NCBI RefSeq assembly: GCF_033115175.1 | Contig: NC_084835.1 | Span: 27,051,858 to 27,115,857, forward strand | Reading direction: 5' to 3' | DNA length: 64,000 bases | Source of the DNA: Lepus europaeus | Taxonomy: Eukaryota > Chordata > Mammalia > Lagomorpha > Leporidae | Shown: positions 35,265 to 46,233 of the stretch, piece by piece | How the letters are laid out: the number at the start of each line of letters is the position of its first letter | Position numbering within the stretch: position 1 is the first letter of the stretch | Program-made: the position numbers and the translations under genes | Notes under the pieces: model-generated | Database searches by the model: none | Told to the model about the DNA's origin: nothing | Seen by the model: the letters and a program-made list of their open reading frames with translations, nothing else

Positions 35265-36335
35265 CTTCACCACTGTGCCAGACACAGGCCCCAGTTTACA
35301 TAAACACTTAAAACAGCATCATGAGCCTTTTGCCGGTCTTGCTTGCTTACATCATGGTGCATCCAGAACCTTTTCTACCCAGGACGACTGCTGCACAGAG
35401 GAAGGTCAGCCCTGGCCCCTGCTTCCGCTCTCATGCAGTCACAAACAGTCCTGTACTGTCACTGCAGCCAGTGCCGTGCTTCCGGAAGACATGGCTTTTT
35501 TTCTGGCTGCCAGTGCGGACAGGACCCTGCGTGTCCTTAGCCAATCCTGGGACCAGGCTGGCTCGCTGACCCTCTGAGTCACCCCAGAAGGCCTGGGGCT
35601 GCAGAGGCCCTGGCACTCCTGAGAGGCCAGGGCCTGCCAGGTCTGCTTTCCTGACACGTCAAGAAAAGGGGCCTAGACACTGTAACTAGCTTGCAGCTTA
35701 AGTACTGGGGTCAGGTCTGGCCTGGCTCTGCTCTCTGGGTGGAGAGCAGGGAGCCAGCTCACAGCAGCTCCCATCCAGGAGTGCTGAGCCAGGTGGGGCT
35801 GGGCAGCGGCAGTGCAGCTGACCAGCAGGGGCACTTTTAGGGGGTCTGGGCCCAGCCTGGCCCATTCTGCAGGGCATGGGGCTGGGGCGCAGGATAGAGT
35901 TTCATCTGCACTCCCTTTTCTCATAGCTCCTGGGTTTCCCTGAGCAGGACACGGGTGGGTAGGGCAGGTGGCTGTGTTGTTGCCTTGGACATGAAAGATT
36001 AAGTTTTGCTTGGTTTTGTTCTGTGGGGAGATTAAGTGGATTTTCTCCTGGGCTGCGTGTTGAATAGAGGAGAATGAATGGCTACTTAGGGAGGGACCAG
36101 AGGGTGAGGCTCATGAGGGGCTGCTTAGCTGCTCTGGGCCTCCCACAGGCAGCATTAGCAGGAAGCTGGAACCAGGAGCCAGAGTGGGGAACATGACGTC
36201 ACTGCCAGCCCAGTTTCTGTGGCTACTCCCTCAACACAAAGGTCTTTACCCCCTTTCTCTCCACCCCCAGTTCCAGAACCAATTAGGGCACCTTGCTAGC
36301 CATCTCATTCCTCCTTAGCCTGGAAAAAGCATTTG
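35265..36335. other. Intergenic unique stretch, no gene seen
   Basis: No recognised feature apart from a possible CSINE scrap near 36145-36195 (attagcaggaagctggaacc). Confidence 0.5.
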
Positions 36336-36338
36336 CTC

Positions 36339-36633
36339 GGGCCAGCACTGTGGTGTAGAAGGCTAAGCCTTGGCCTGCAGTGCCAGCATCCCATATGGGG
36401 GCTGGTTAGCGTCCTGGCTGCTCTTCTCCCAATCCAGCTCTCTGCTTATGACCTGGGAAAGCAGAAGAGAGCCCAAGTCCTTGGGGCCCTGCATGGGTGT
36501 GGGAAACCTGGAAGAAGCTCCTGGCTCCTGATTGGTCCTGCTCTGGCTGTTGTGGCCATTTGGGGAGTGAACCAGCAGATGGAAAACCTTTCTGTCTCTC
36601 CCTCTGTCTCTAATTCCACCTCTCAAATAAACA

Positions 36634-36669
<36 letters not shown>
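36339..36669 (+). repeat. CSINE with 14-bp target-site duplication and long A tail
   Basis: gggccagcactgtggtgtag head and a pure A run to 36669. aaaagcatttgctc at 36325-36338 is repeated at 36678-36691. Confidence 0.92.
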
Positions 36670-36674
<5 letters not shown>

Positions 36675-36992
36675 AAGAAAAGCATTTGCTCAGTGCTGAT
36701 GCAGAAACAGGGAAGTATGGCTGCTGCTGGTCACCCAGTGGCACTGGGACATGGTTCTGCCACCACACTCTCTCTGATTTATTCATTAGTTCACTCAGCA
36801 AGGCCTGTGTGCCAGGTGCAGGGCTGGATGTTCTGCGAAGAGGGTCCAGTCTCTGAGTTTTTCTGAGGTCATCATAGGTCAGCAGGAGCCATGTGTTCAT
36901 GGGGCACTGTCACATCCATACCAAGAACTGCCAGCTGAGGTGGCAGATCAGGGATGGCTCCAAGGAAGAGGTGACCACAAGCAACTAGTTTC

Positions 36993-37306
36993 TGTTTATT
37001 TTATGTTCATCTACTTGAAAGGGAGAGCAAGAGAAGAGGTGGGAGGGAGAGGGAGAGAGATACTCCACCCATTGATTCATTCCTCAAACGCCCCAACAGT
37101 CAGGACTGGGCCGGGTGGACGCCGGGAGCCCAGAATTCAGCCTGGGTCTCCCACGTGTGTGGCAGGGGCCCAAGTACAGGAGTCATCACTTGCTGCCTCC
37201 CTAGAAGCCTTAGCCGAAGTAGCTGGGACTCAAACCGGCACTCTGATATGGGATGTGGGTATCTCAAGTGGCAGCTTAATCCACTGTCCACAATGCCTGA
37301 CCCCGA
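36993..37306 (-). repeat. CSINE
   Basis: ttattttatgttcatctact start; ends gtccacaatgcctgaccccg. Confidence 0.75.
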
Positions 37307-37316
37307 AACTAGCTTT

Positions 37317-37649
37317 TAAAAAAATTTTTATATTATTAATTTTTTTTGACAGGCAGAGTTAGACAATGAGAGAGAGACAGAGAGAAAGGTCTTCCCTCCA
37401 TTGGCTCACCCCCTAAGTGGCTGCTACGGCCGGCGCGCTGCGCCGATCCGAAGCCAGGAGCCAGGTGCTTCTCCTGGTCTCCCATGTGGGTGCAGGGCCC
37501 ATGCACCTGGGCCATCCTCCACTGCACTCCCAGGCCACAGCAGAAACCTGGACTGGAAGAGGAGCAACCGGGACTAGAACTGGGCGCCCATATGGGATGC
37601 CCTTGCCGCAGGCAGAGGATTAACCAAGTGAGCCACAGCACTGGCCCTG
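37317..37649 (-). repeat. Young CSINE2
   Basis: gacaggcagagttagacaat start and an agccacagcactggccctg end, flanked by aactagcttt at 37307-37316 and 37650-37659. Confidence 0.9.
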
Positions 37650-37705
37650 AACTAGCTTTGAAATAACAAAATTCTCTGCAACAAAACTGTACCATGGCAG
37701 CCGTG

Positions 37706-37965
37706 GCGGGGGTGTCTGACCTAGCAGTTAAGACGCCTGCCTCCCACATCAAGAGTTCCTGAGTTTGATGCCCACGCTGGCTTGATTTCAGTTTCCTGCT
37801 AATGTAGACCCTGGGAGGCAGCGCTGATGCCTCACGTCTCTGGATCTCTGCCACTCCCATGGGAGACCTGGGTCGAGCTCCTGGCTCCCAGCTTCAGCCT
37901 GGCCCAGTCCTGGCTGTTCAGGCTTAGGTGGCAGCTGACAGTCTGTCCACCTGTCACACACAAAC
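37706..37965 (+). repeat. CSINE, older subtype
   Basis: ggcgggggtgtctgacctag head, tttcagtttcctgctaatgt and cctggcccagtcctggctgt blocks; the tail is lost. Confidence 0.7.
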
Positions 37966-38292
37966 AACTGAACCATGTCAAGCTGGCATGGATGAGCAGA
38001 GACCGAGGCAATAAAAGCAATTCAAATTCAGAAACACTTAAACCGAAAGCAGCTATGGCTGTGGAAGGCAAAGGGACTGGATCCATACCCACCTCCTGGC
38101 CTGAGTTCCCCTCTTGGCCTACGTCCTGGCAGAGTGCCTCTGAGCTTTCCTGCTTCTCTGGCCCAGGGCTGAGAAGTTCAAGACCCACACGTGTCAGGAG
38201 AATCAGGAACAATCACAACAGGAAAAGCGTTCCCCTCAGCCCCAGTGGCTCAGGCAGGGGAAACAGTGCTGTGTCATCTGAAAATACTCAAG

Positions 38293-38563
38293 GGGCTGGC
38301 ATTGTGGCACAGTGGATTACGCCTCTCCCTACAGCACCGCATCCCATATGAGCACTGCTTTACAGCCCAGTCACTCTGCTTCTGACCCAGCTCCCTGCAG
38401 CTATGCCTAGGAAGGCAGCAGAAGACGGCCTAAATGTTTGGGCCCCTGCCACCAACGTGGGAGACCCAGACAGAATTCCAGGCGTGGCTGGAATTTGGCG
38501 TGACTCAGCCCTGCTGTTAATATAATTTGGCTGAAGATTTCTGTCACTCTCTTAAAAAAAAAA
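38293..38563 (+). repeat. CSINE
   Basis: gggctggcattgtggcacag head to ctgtcactctcttaaaaaaa; the body is shortened. Confidence 0.78.
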
Positions 38564-38593
38564 AAGAAATCCTCAGAATTCCCTAGGGATCGG

Positions 38594-38596
<3 letters not shown>

Positions 38597-38639
<43 letters not shown>

Positions 38640-38658
38640 CTTTCTCTCCCTCTCTGCC
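38597..38658. repeat. (CT)n microsatellite
   Basis: About eighteen uninterrupted TC units, then TG and TCTC-rich ends. Likely length-polymorphic. Confidence 0.95.
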
Positions 38659-38704
38659 CCCCCCACCTCCATGTTCCACAGACCAGAGCGAGGTGGTGTG
38701 TGGT

Positions 38705-38815
38705 GTGAATGTTTGCCTATGCTGCTCTCTAGCTGGGTGAACTTGGGCTGTCACAGGCAAATGACTCAACGGCCCTTTCTTCAGCTGTAAAATGGGGTAA
38801 CTGCGTGTGTCTCCC
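38705..38815 (+). repeat. MIR fragment
   Basis: agctgggtgaacttgggctg and cttcagctgtaaaatggggt. Confidence 0.5.
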
Positions 38816-39373
38816 AGGTGGTCATGTGGGCAAAAGCCATTCCATGGCAACTCTTCTGTGTGCCACCCTCCAAGTGCAAAGGGGCGTGAGCAGCCCCAGG
38901 ACCTGGCAGAGTGCAAAGCATCCCATGTGGGCTGTCAAGCAGAGGACAGAGCATGGAACAGCCCTTCCCAAGGGTCAGACAGGGCTGTGCGGCAGATCAA
39001 GGATGCTGAGCCACCAGCCACTGCAAGCCGGTCTCTCCAAAGTCCTCCAGGGGCATTAATAACCACCGCGTCCCAGGCTGTAGCACATCTAGCTCTTAGT
39101 TTGCTGGGCTGGAGCCCAGGTTGAGTGACAACCATGAACGGAGAATTTTGAAAAGTTATGTAGGTGTGCCCAAGCATTTACATATTACTATTACTTTCAT
39201 AATCACATTGCTTTTTAAAATGAAAATTATTTTAAAATTAATAACTACATTAGAATACTTAGGGGCAGGTGGTGGTGTTAGCACAGTGGGTTGTCACCAC
39301 CAGGGATGCCTGCATCCTGTACTGGTCCTGGCTGCTCCACTTTTTTGTTTTGCTTTTTAAAGATTTATTTTAG

Positions 39374-39712
39374 GCCGGCGCTGTGGCTCAACAGGCTAAT
39401 CCTCTGCCTAGTGGCGCCGGCACACCGGGTTCTAGTCCCGGTAGGGGCACCAGATTCTGTCCCGGTTGCCCCTCTTCCAGGCCAGCTCTCTGCTATGGCC
39501 TGGGAAGGCACTGGAGGATGGCCCAAGTGCTTGGGCCCTGCACCCGCATGGGAGACCAGGAGAAGCACCTGGCTCCTGTCTTCAGATCAGCGTGATGCGC
39601 CGGCCACGGCGGCCATTGGAGGGTGAACCAACGGCAAAGGAAGACCTTTCTCTCTGTCTCTCTCTCACTAATCCACTCTGCCTGTCAAAAATTAACAAAA
39701 AAAAAAAAAAAA
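39374..39712 (+). repeat. Third-level CSINE2 (first copy)
   Basis: gccggcgctgtggctcaaca head and an A tail, followed by a copy of the target attattttata. Confidence 0.9.
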
Positions 39713-39722
39713 TTATTTTATA

Positions 39723-40061
39723 GGCTGGCGCCACGGCTCAATAGGCTAATCCTCTGCCTGCGGCACCAGCACACCAGGTTCTAGTCCCAGTCGGGGCGCC
39801 GGATTCTATCCCGGTTGCCCCTCTTCCAGGCCAGCTCTCTGCTGTGGCCCGGGAGTGCAGTGGAGGATGGCCCAAGTGCTTGGGCCCTGGACCTGCATGG
39901 GAGACCAGGAGAAGCACCTGGCTCCCAGCTTCGGATCAGTACTGTGTGCAGGCCACAGCGCGCCAGCCACAGCGGCCATTGGAGGGTGAACGAATGGTAA
40001 AAGGAAGACCTTTCTCTCTCTCTCTCACTGTCCACTCTGCCTGTCAAAAAAAAAAAAAAAA
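39723..40061 (+). repeat. Third-level CSINE2 (second copy, tandem)
   Basis: ggctggcgccacggctcaat head and a pure A tail that passes straight into agatttatttta of the interrupted element. It is very similar to the first copy. Confidence 0.9.
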
Positions 40062-40698
40062 GATTTATTTTATTTATTTGACAGGCAGAGTTACAGAGAG
40101 AGGTAGAGACAGAGAGAAAGGTCCTCCATCTTCTGGTTCACTTCCCAGATGGCCGCAATGCCTGGAGCTGTGCCAATCCAAAGCCAGGAGCCAGGAGCTT
40201 CTTCCGGGTCTCCCACGCGGGTGCAGGGGCCCAAGCACTTGGGCCATCTTCTACTGCTATCCCAGGCCATAGCAGAGAGCTGGATTGGAAGTGGTCGAAC
40301 CGGCGCCCATATGGGATGCAGGTGCTTCAGGCCAGGGTGTTAACCCGCTGAGCCACAGCACAGGCCCCAACTGCTCCACTTCTGATCCAGCTCCCTGTGA
40401 ATGCACCTGGGAAGGCAGCAGATGATGGTCCAATTACTCGGGCTCCTGCCAACTGGGAGACCTGACTAGAGTTCCAGGCTTCTGGCTTCAGCCTGGCCCA
40501 GGCCTGGCTGTTGTGGCCATTTGGAGAGGTATCAGCAGATGGCAGATCTCTGTCACTACCTTTCAAATAAGTAAATCTTAAGAAAATTAAAAAAAAAAAA
40601 ATTGTGTGTGGAGTTAATGTTATATTCTGTACACATTCCACATCAGGATAGCAAAGGGGAAATTATTTAAAAAATTATTTGTTTTCATTTTGAAAGGC

Positions 40699-40752
<54 letters not shown>

Positions 40753-40756
40753 GCAG
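40699..40756. repeat. (GA)n(GACA)n compound microsatellite
   Basis: An AG run followed by about seven GACA units, inside a CSINE. Confidence 0.93.
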
Positions 40757-40868
40757 GGAGAGAATTTCCATCCACTGGTTTTCTCCCCAAATGACCACAG
40801 CAGGTGGGTCCATCCTGGTCTCCCACATGAGTAGCAGGGGCCTAAGCACTTGGGCTGTCTTCTGCTGT

Positions 40869-41210
40869 TTGTTTTTTTTGTTTGTTTGTTTTGTTTTTTT
40901 TTTTTAATTTGACAGGTAGAGTTATAGACAGTGAGAGAGGGAGAAAGGTCTTCCTTCCGTTAGTTCACCCCCCAAATGGCTGCTACAGACGGTGCGCTGC
41001 GCCGATTTGAAGCCAGGAGCCAGGTGCTTCCTCCTGGTCTCCCATGCAGGTGCAGGAGCCCAAGCACTTGGGCCATCCTCCACTGCCCTCTCAGGCCACA
41101 GCAGAGAGCTGGACTGGAAGAGGAGCAACCAGAACTAGAACCCGGTACTCATATGGGATGCCGGCACCGCAGGTGGAGGATTAACCAAGTGAGCCATGGC
41201 GCTGGCCCCA
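40869..41210 (-). repeat. Young CSINE2 inserted in an older CSINE
   Basis: A tttg-rich oligo-T start, tttgacaggtagagttatag, and an end at gagccatggcgctggcccc. Same orientation as its host. Confidence 0.88.
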
Positions 41211-41334
41211 CCTTTCCAGGCACATTAACAGGAGGCGGGATCAGCAGAGGTGGGACACAAACCAGGCACTCCGATATGGGATGCCAGCACTTCAAGCAGC
41301 GACATAACCCACTGCAACGAACACTGTCCCCAGC

Positions 41335-41763
41335 CCAGATTTTCAGTTAATACCTAACTGATAGACCAAGACCTACAAACAGTGAGAGCAAACGTCATTA
41401 GAGACAACCAAGAAATCTCAGACCCCACCTGTGTCATTTAAAAAGCAGACTCGGAAGCTACAAATTCGAATGAAGTCAGTTACCTGGATTCCTAGGTCTT
41501 GACAGATGAAAAGCAGCAAGTGAGAAACAGAAGATGAAGCTTGGAATGAATAATGGTACCAGGAATGACCCGAGAAGCTACAAAGCAGCCTGGGATAATT
41601 TGTCACGGAGGCAACAGTCAAGAGAGGAACTCTAGACCAGCCCTCCAGTCTGCTGGACTTCAGGTCCTTGTCTCACCATGGCTCAAGATGCAAGGGACAT
41701 CCTCAGTCACTTTCAGCTTCAGCCTCATTCTTCCTAATATTGGCTGTTGTAAGGATCAAGAAA
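41335..41763. other. Intergenic unique stretch, nothing recognised
   Basis: A/T-balanced, no SINE and no conserved frame. Confidence 0.5.
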
Positions 41764-42030
41764 ACGATGGCAGGGTGGCTATTAAGACCCACATCCCGTA
41801 TTGGAATACCTGGGTTTCACACCTAGCTTGAGCTCCTGACCCCATCCTCCTGCTACTGCAGACCCTGGGAGGCAGCAGGGATGGCTCAAGTAACCGGGTT
41901 CCAGCCACCCACTTGAGAGACCTGGACTGTGTTCTTGTTCCAGGCTTCAACTCTGGCCAATGCAGGCATTTGGGAATGAACCAGCAGATGGGAGTCCTGT
42001 TGACTGAACAGGTATATAAAAATAAAATGG
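41764..42030 (+). repeat. CSINE, older subtype
   Basis: gatggcagggtggctattaa head, ttgggaatgaaccagcagat and a tataaaaataaaat tail. Confidence 0.7.
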
Positions 42031-42039
42031 GACAGCAAT

Positions 42040-42379
42040 TCTTTAAAACATTTATTTATTTAAAAGGCAGATTGACAGAGAAGAAGGAGAGGGAGGGATG
42101 GAGGGAGAGAGAGAATTTTCCATCCTCTGGTTCCCAAATGCTGCAACAGCTGGGGCTGGGTGACACTGAAGCCAGTAGTGAGGAACCAGGAACTCCGTCT
42201 GGGGTCTCCCACTTGGGTGGGAAGGACCCAAGTACTTGGGCCACCATCTACTGCCCCCTGAAGGTGCATCAGCAGGAAGCTGGATTGGAAGTGGAGGAGC
42301 CAGGACTGGAACCAGCACTCAGATAGATGCCAGTGTAGCAAGATTTGGCTTCAGTGCTTGCACCACAACACCGGCCCCC
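42040..42379 (-). repeat. CSINE
   Basis: acatttatttatttaaaagg start, a GA-rich segment, and an end at gcaccacaacaccggccccc. Confidence 0.83.
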
Positions 42380-42914
42380 AGGACAGAAATTCGTCAGTGC
42401 TCAGTGTGCAGCTTGAGTGACAGGTGTGTGTGCCTGTAAGTGACTACGAATACATGTGTAGGAGCCAGCTCTACAGCAGGCAGATTTAGCAAACATTTTG
42501 GGCAGACTTGACCTGGAAAAACACTCACGTTAACATGATTATTAGAGAGATGTGTAACTTTTTTTTCTGAACTTTTCTCTATTTTGCACCATGATATTTA
42601 ACTTCCCTCCATTCCTCCCCACCTCTTTGCTCCCTCATTGTCTTAAGTGCCTGCATGAGCAAGAGTGGTCAGTACGTGCAAGCTGTGTGAATCTGAGAAA
42701 CGAGCTGCCTCCTATTTTGGCTGTGACTGGAAGTGAACCTTCCATCTGGGCAAAGCTTCAAGGAATAAACCAAACTCCTTGGATGTCCACAGGTATGAGT
42801 GACACATGTCATGCTGCCCTTAGGGAGGAAAGTAGATGACAGGCACCAGTACTCAGGGCTTCAAACCTAAGAATCCATGTGGCCTGTGGTCCAGCTGGTT
42901 AGGAACAGGCTGAG

Positions 42915-43175
42915 TGATGGTTAATGGATCTGTCAATTTGACCAAGCCCTGGGATGCCCAGGTAGCTGGTTTAAATGTGATGTCCGGTGTGCCCGTGAAG
43001 GTGTTTTGGGCAGAGGCTAGCGTTTGACTTGGTAGTAAAACAGATCCGTACTCACCAATGCAGGTGAGCATCACGTAATCCCGTGAGGGACTGAACAGAA
43101 CAAGGAGGCAGAGGTTGCACCTCTGACAGCTCTGGGGCCACTGATCTCCCACCTCACACACTCCTACCTCAGGCC
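42915..43175 (+). repeat. Old interspersed repeat, LTR-like, family uncertain
   Basis: atctgtcaatttgaccaagc, gggatgcccaggtagctgg and ctgaacagaacaaggaggc follow the order of a common mammalian dispersed repeat. The family name is not certain from memory. Confidence 0.4.
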
Positions 43176-43303
43176 TTCACTCCCCGACTAGAATCTAGAC
43201 CAGTGGCTTTCCAAAGTTTCCGGTGTGAGGATGGGAGATAGTGGGATTTCTGTCTCTACAGTCCTGTAAGCCAAAACCTTAAAATTGTTAATAAGATCTA
43301 TAT

Positions 43304-43634
43304 GGAACTGGCATTGTGGTCTAACAGATGAAGCTGCTGCCTACAACTCCAGTATCCCATATGGGTGCTGATTTGAGACCCAGCTGTTCTACTTCGGATC
43401 CAGCTCCCGCTAATGTGCCTGAGAAAGCAGCAGAGGATGGCCCAAGTGCTTGGGCTCCTTCACCCATGTGGGAGACCTCGAAGAAGCTCCAGGTTCCTGG
43501 CTTCAGCCTAGCACAGCCCTGGCTGTTGCAGCCACTTGGGAAGTGAACTAGCAGATGGAAGATTTCTCCATGTCTCTTCCTCTCTCTAACTCTGCTTTCC
43601 AAATAAATAGAAAAATGCATAAAAAAAAAAAAAA
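43304..43634 (+). repeat. CSINE
   Basis: ggaactggcattgtggtcta head to aaataaatag and an A tail. Confidence 0.85.
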
Positions 43635-44281
43635 GACTTTTATGAGCCATTGGCTTGGATTGAGCTCCAGCAGTAGGCTCAACAGACCAGACTAAAATAG
43701 AGTCACTCATGCCGAAGTTCCAGACCAAAACTCAAGTCATCTACCTTCTTAGAAATAAGGAAAGTGAGAGGTAACAACCAAAGCACCACACCAGGCCGGT
43801 TTTAGCTGGCAAATGAAGTCCCAAGCTGCTTTAACCTTTATGAGAAAATAACTTGGAAATGACCAACTTGCTTTTGATTTCTTCAGCCCCTTTTCTGTCT
43901 ATAATTCAATCCCTCTGCTCAGCTCACAGGAATGCCCAGTCCATTTTATAGAATGAAGTGTGTGGGAATCCTAGAATCATAAATGAAGCCATCTACGATC
44001 TTTAAGCTCGATGTGATTTTGTCTTGTGACTTTTAGGTAACTGCCTTCCTCTAGCTCTGTATCTACCCATCGCCCAGCCATTCTGCTTCTCTGAACCCTG
44101 ATCGCACAGGCTGGGAACCGGTGAATGCCGTTTTCTTTGTTGGGTTGTTCCCTCGTCCCAACCCATCTCACCAGTGTGGATCTCTGGAAAAGGGCAGCAA
44201 TGCATCCAGGAGCTCCTATTTCTACAAATTAAATAAAAACGCAATTAAAATTGAGTAGGTGCTAAAACTTGGTTTTGAAAT

Positions 44282-44287
44282 TTTATT
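44282..44287 (-). terminator. DCP1A: Canonical AATAAA poly(A) signal, distal DCP1A end
   Basis: TTTATT on the plus strand. It is followed in the minus direction by a T-rich stretch, and above 44.3 kb the sequence remains UTR-like. Confidence 0.5.
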
Positions 44288-46227
44288 AAAAAAATATATT
44301 TGCAAACATATAAAATTTAGGATGAAAAATGCTCATTTTAAAACATGTAATAACTTAATTATTTGCAAACATACACAGATGGTATAAAATCCATACCATT
44401 AGAAATGCTAATGATGCAGTACTGCGCCCATGGGACAGAAACCGTGCTGCAGTTCTGGGGCCGCTCGGCCCGCGTTTCAGGGAGCTGAGCGTCGGTGACA
44501 GTGAGTCATGACAGCCGCGTGGCCGGAGCAGTAATACAGAATAAAAAACCCTTTACAACGCACACTGTAAAAACACGTTTCTGAAGGAATTACACAGATG
44601 AAAGGGAAACAGGATTTTGCATTTTTCCCCACATGAAGGTGAACAATATTGCATCCTAGCATTTTAAATGAAGATGTCACACACAGAACTGAGAAACACC
44701 GCATACGTCGCTCCTGCTGAAGCTGCCGAACACGACAGGCTCCGGGGGGCACCAGGCCGCTCGGGCAGATGTTCTCGAGTGCAGTTTTGAAAGGCCCAGT
44801 GCAAGTTGCTTTACTGTGCTAAGATCTTAACACTTCACACTCTTGAAAATGCAGGGCACGGCTGGTTCCAGAAGGTACTCTGAACACAACCGAGGAAAAC
44901 CAAAGCTGGCAAGAAAGAAACGTGTGCTCAGCAGGCAGTGTGCAGCGAGGATATGGGACCTCACTCCTCTCATGGTTCCAGCATGATGGCTGAGTTTGTT
45001 TTTAGCAGTTAGGCACCTTCAATTTCATGTTGCATTATTAGTAACACGATGGCAGTTATGGCCTCTACTTACCAAAAGGAGAAAACTTCAAACTACATTC
45101 TTTGGGGGAGGAGAGTAATAAAGCTGCACGGCTTAAAAATATTTACCTAGCAGTGGGTTCAATGGGGTGTATAATTTCCATAAGAAAATGCAGGCCAGAA
45201 AAGGAACAAATGTTTCACATGCAAAACCCGAGCAGACACCTTCTAAACTAAGCCTGCGCGTCCTCCTGTCGAGAAGGGCCCAGGATGACTTGGGTTCCTA
45301 GCAAGATGCTGCTCCTTGTGGGCGCTACTCCTAAGTCTTCGAAGGTAAGCTGTGGTCAGTCCACAGGCACACAGCACGAAATGCTTCTCCTGACATGGAC
45401 AGTGACTGGAACACTTAAGACTCAGCCAATGTTCACGCCTCACAAATCCCAGGAGAGATGCACAACAAAGAGGAACTCTGCCTTAAAGGAACAAAGCTCT
45501 CTGGAGGTGCTGGGGGCCAAAGACACCACATCAACTACAATGAAGAGTAGCGCCACCCACTGGTCATACCTCACACAGAGCTCTCCTCCAAGCTCTGGGT
45601 GGGTTGTTCCTCCCAGAGACTAGGCTTGGACCATTGTGGGTGATGGTAGATAAACATATAGACATAGCAGCCCTATGTGCAGGTCTCCAGGGGTTTTGCA
45701 AACCCTAGTAAGAAACATCTCTATCTGGGTATCCGTTTCAATTCAGCAAGGTTTCAAGAAAGACACATCAATGTAAACATGCAACCTAAGCTAGTATGAG
45801 GTGCTAGAGTAAGCCTGAAGGGGTAATAAGGCAACTAAACTGTGACTTTCAGGCCAGGGCTACCCAACTGCAACTACCCAGGCTGGGCCTGGCTCTGCAG
45901 GGACTCATTCTGGCCTGAACCTCCTGGCAATCAGACCGTGAACTTCTAGTTTCCGAATTGTAAGTAAATGCTTTGACTATATAAATCTTTTTTACATATT
46001 CAAATTTTATATATTTGAATATATAAAAAGTCTCCATGACTTGGGCACTTAAAAGTTTACTTTCAAACTAAGGAAGCCTTATTACAGATTCTCTTCACTG
46101 TCTATCATATTCATTCCTAGGAGGACAGGGTGAAAATTAACAGCTTTGATTACAGACTTCTTTAGCATATTCTCTCTTAACTCTCATAATAGTTTATATA
46201 CTGAAAATCGTCACTTAAATTCAAATG

Positions 46228-46233
46228 TTTATT
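46228..46233 (-). terminator. DCP1A: Possible proximal AATAAA poly(A) signal in DCP1A 3' UTR
   Basis: A second AATAAA in the minus direction, about 1.9 kb past the stop. Use of this site would give a shorter UTR. No GU-rich downstream element is obvious. Confidence 0.3.

Larger units (their letters stand above)
39343..40368 (-). repeat. Second-level CSINE (39343-39373 and 40063-40368)
   Basis: Its T-rich start (tgctttttaaagatttattt) at 39343-39373 is cut off from its body, which resumes at about 40060 with agatttattttatttatttg and ends at agccacagcacaggcccc. Two plus-strand CSINE2 copies sit in the cut. Confidence 0.85.
39259..40592 (+). repeat. Outer CSINE of a three-level nested stack (39259-39342 and 40371-40592)
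   Basis: The head (gtggtggtgttagcacagtg) stops at ctgctccactt (39332-39342), and the same 11 bases reopen the element at 40371, from which it runs to the tail at 40592. The gap is filled by three later SINEs. The repeated 11 bases are the target-site duplication. Confidence 0.88.
40672..41334 (-). repeat. CSINE interrupted by a younger CSINE2 (40672-40868 and 41211-41334)
   Basis: The first part has tttgaaaggcagagagaaag, a GA/GACA run and cttgggctgtcttctgctg; the missing remainder (ccaggcacattaacaggagg to cgaacactgtccc) follows the inserted element. Confidence 0.8.
42380..44259. other. Intergenic stretch downstream of DCP1A
   Basis: Holds the LTR-like old repeat at about 42915-43175 and one CSINE (43304-43634); otherwise unique without a gene. 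Confidence 0.5.
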
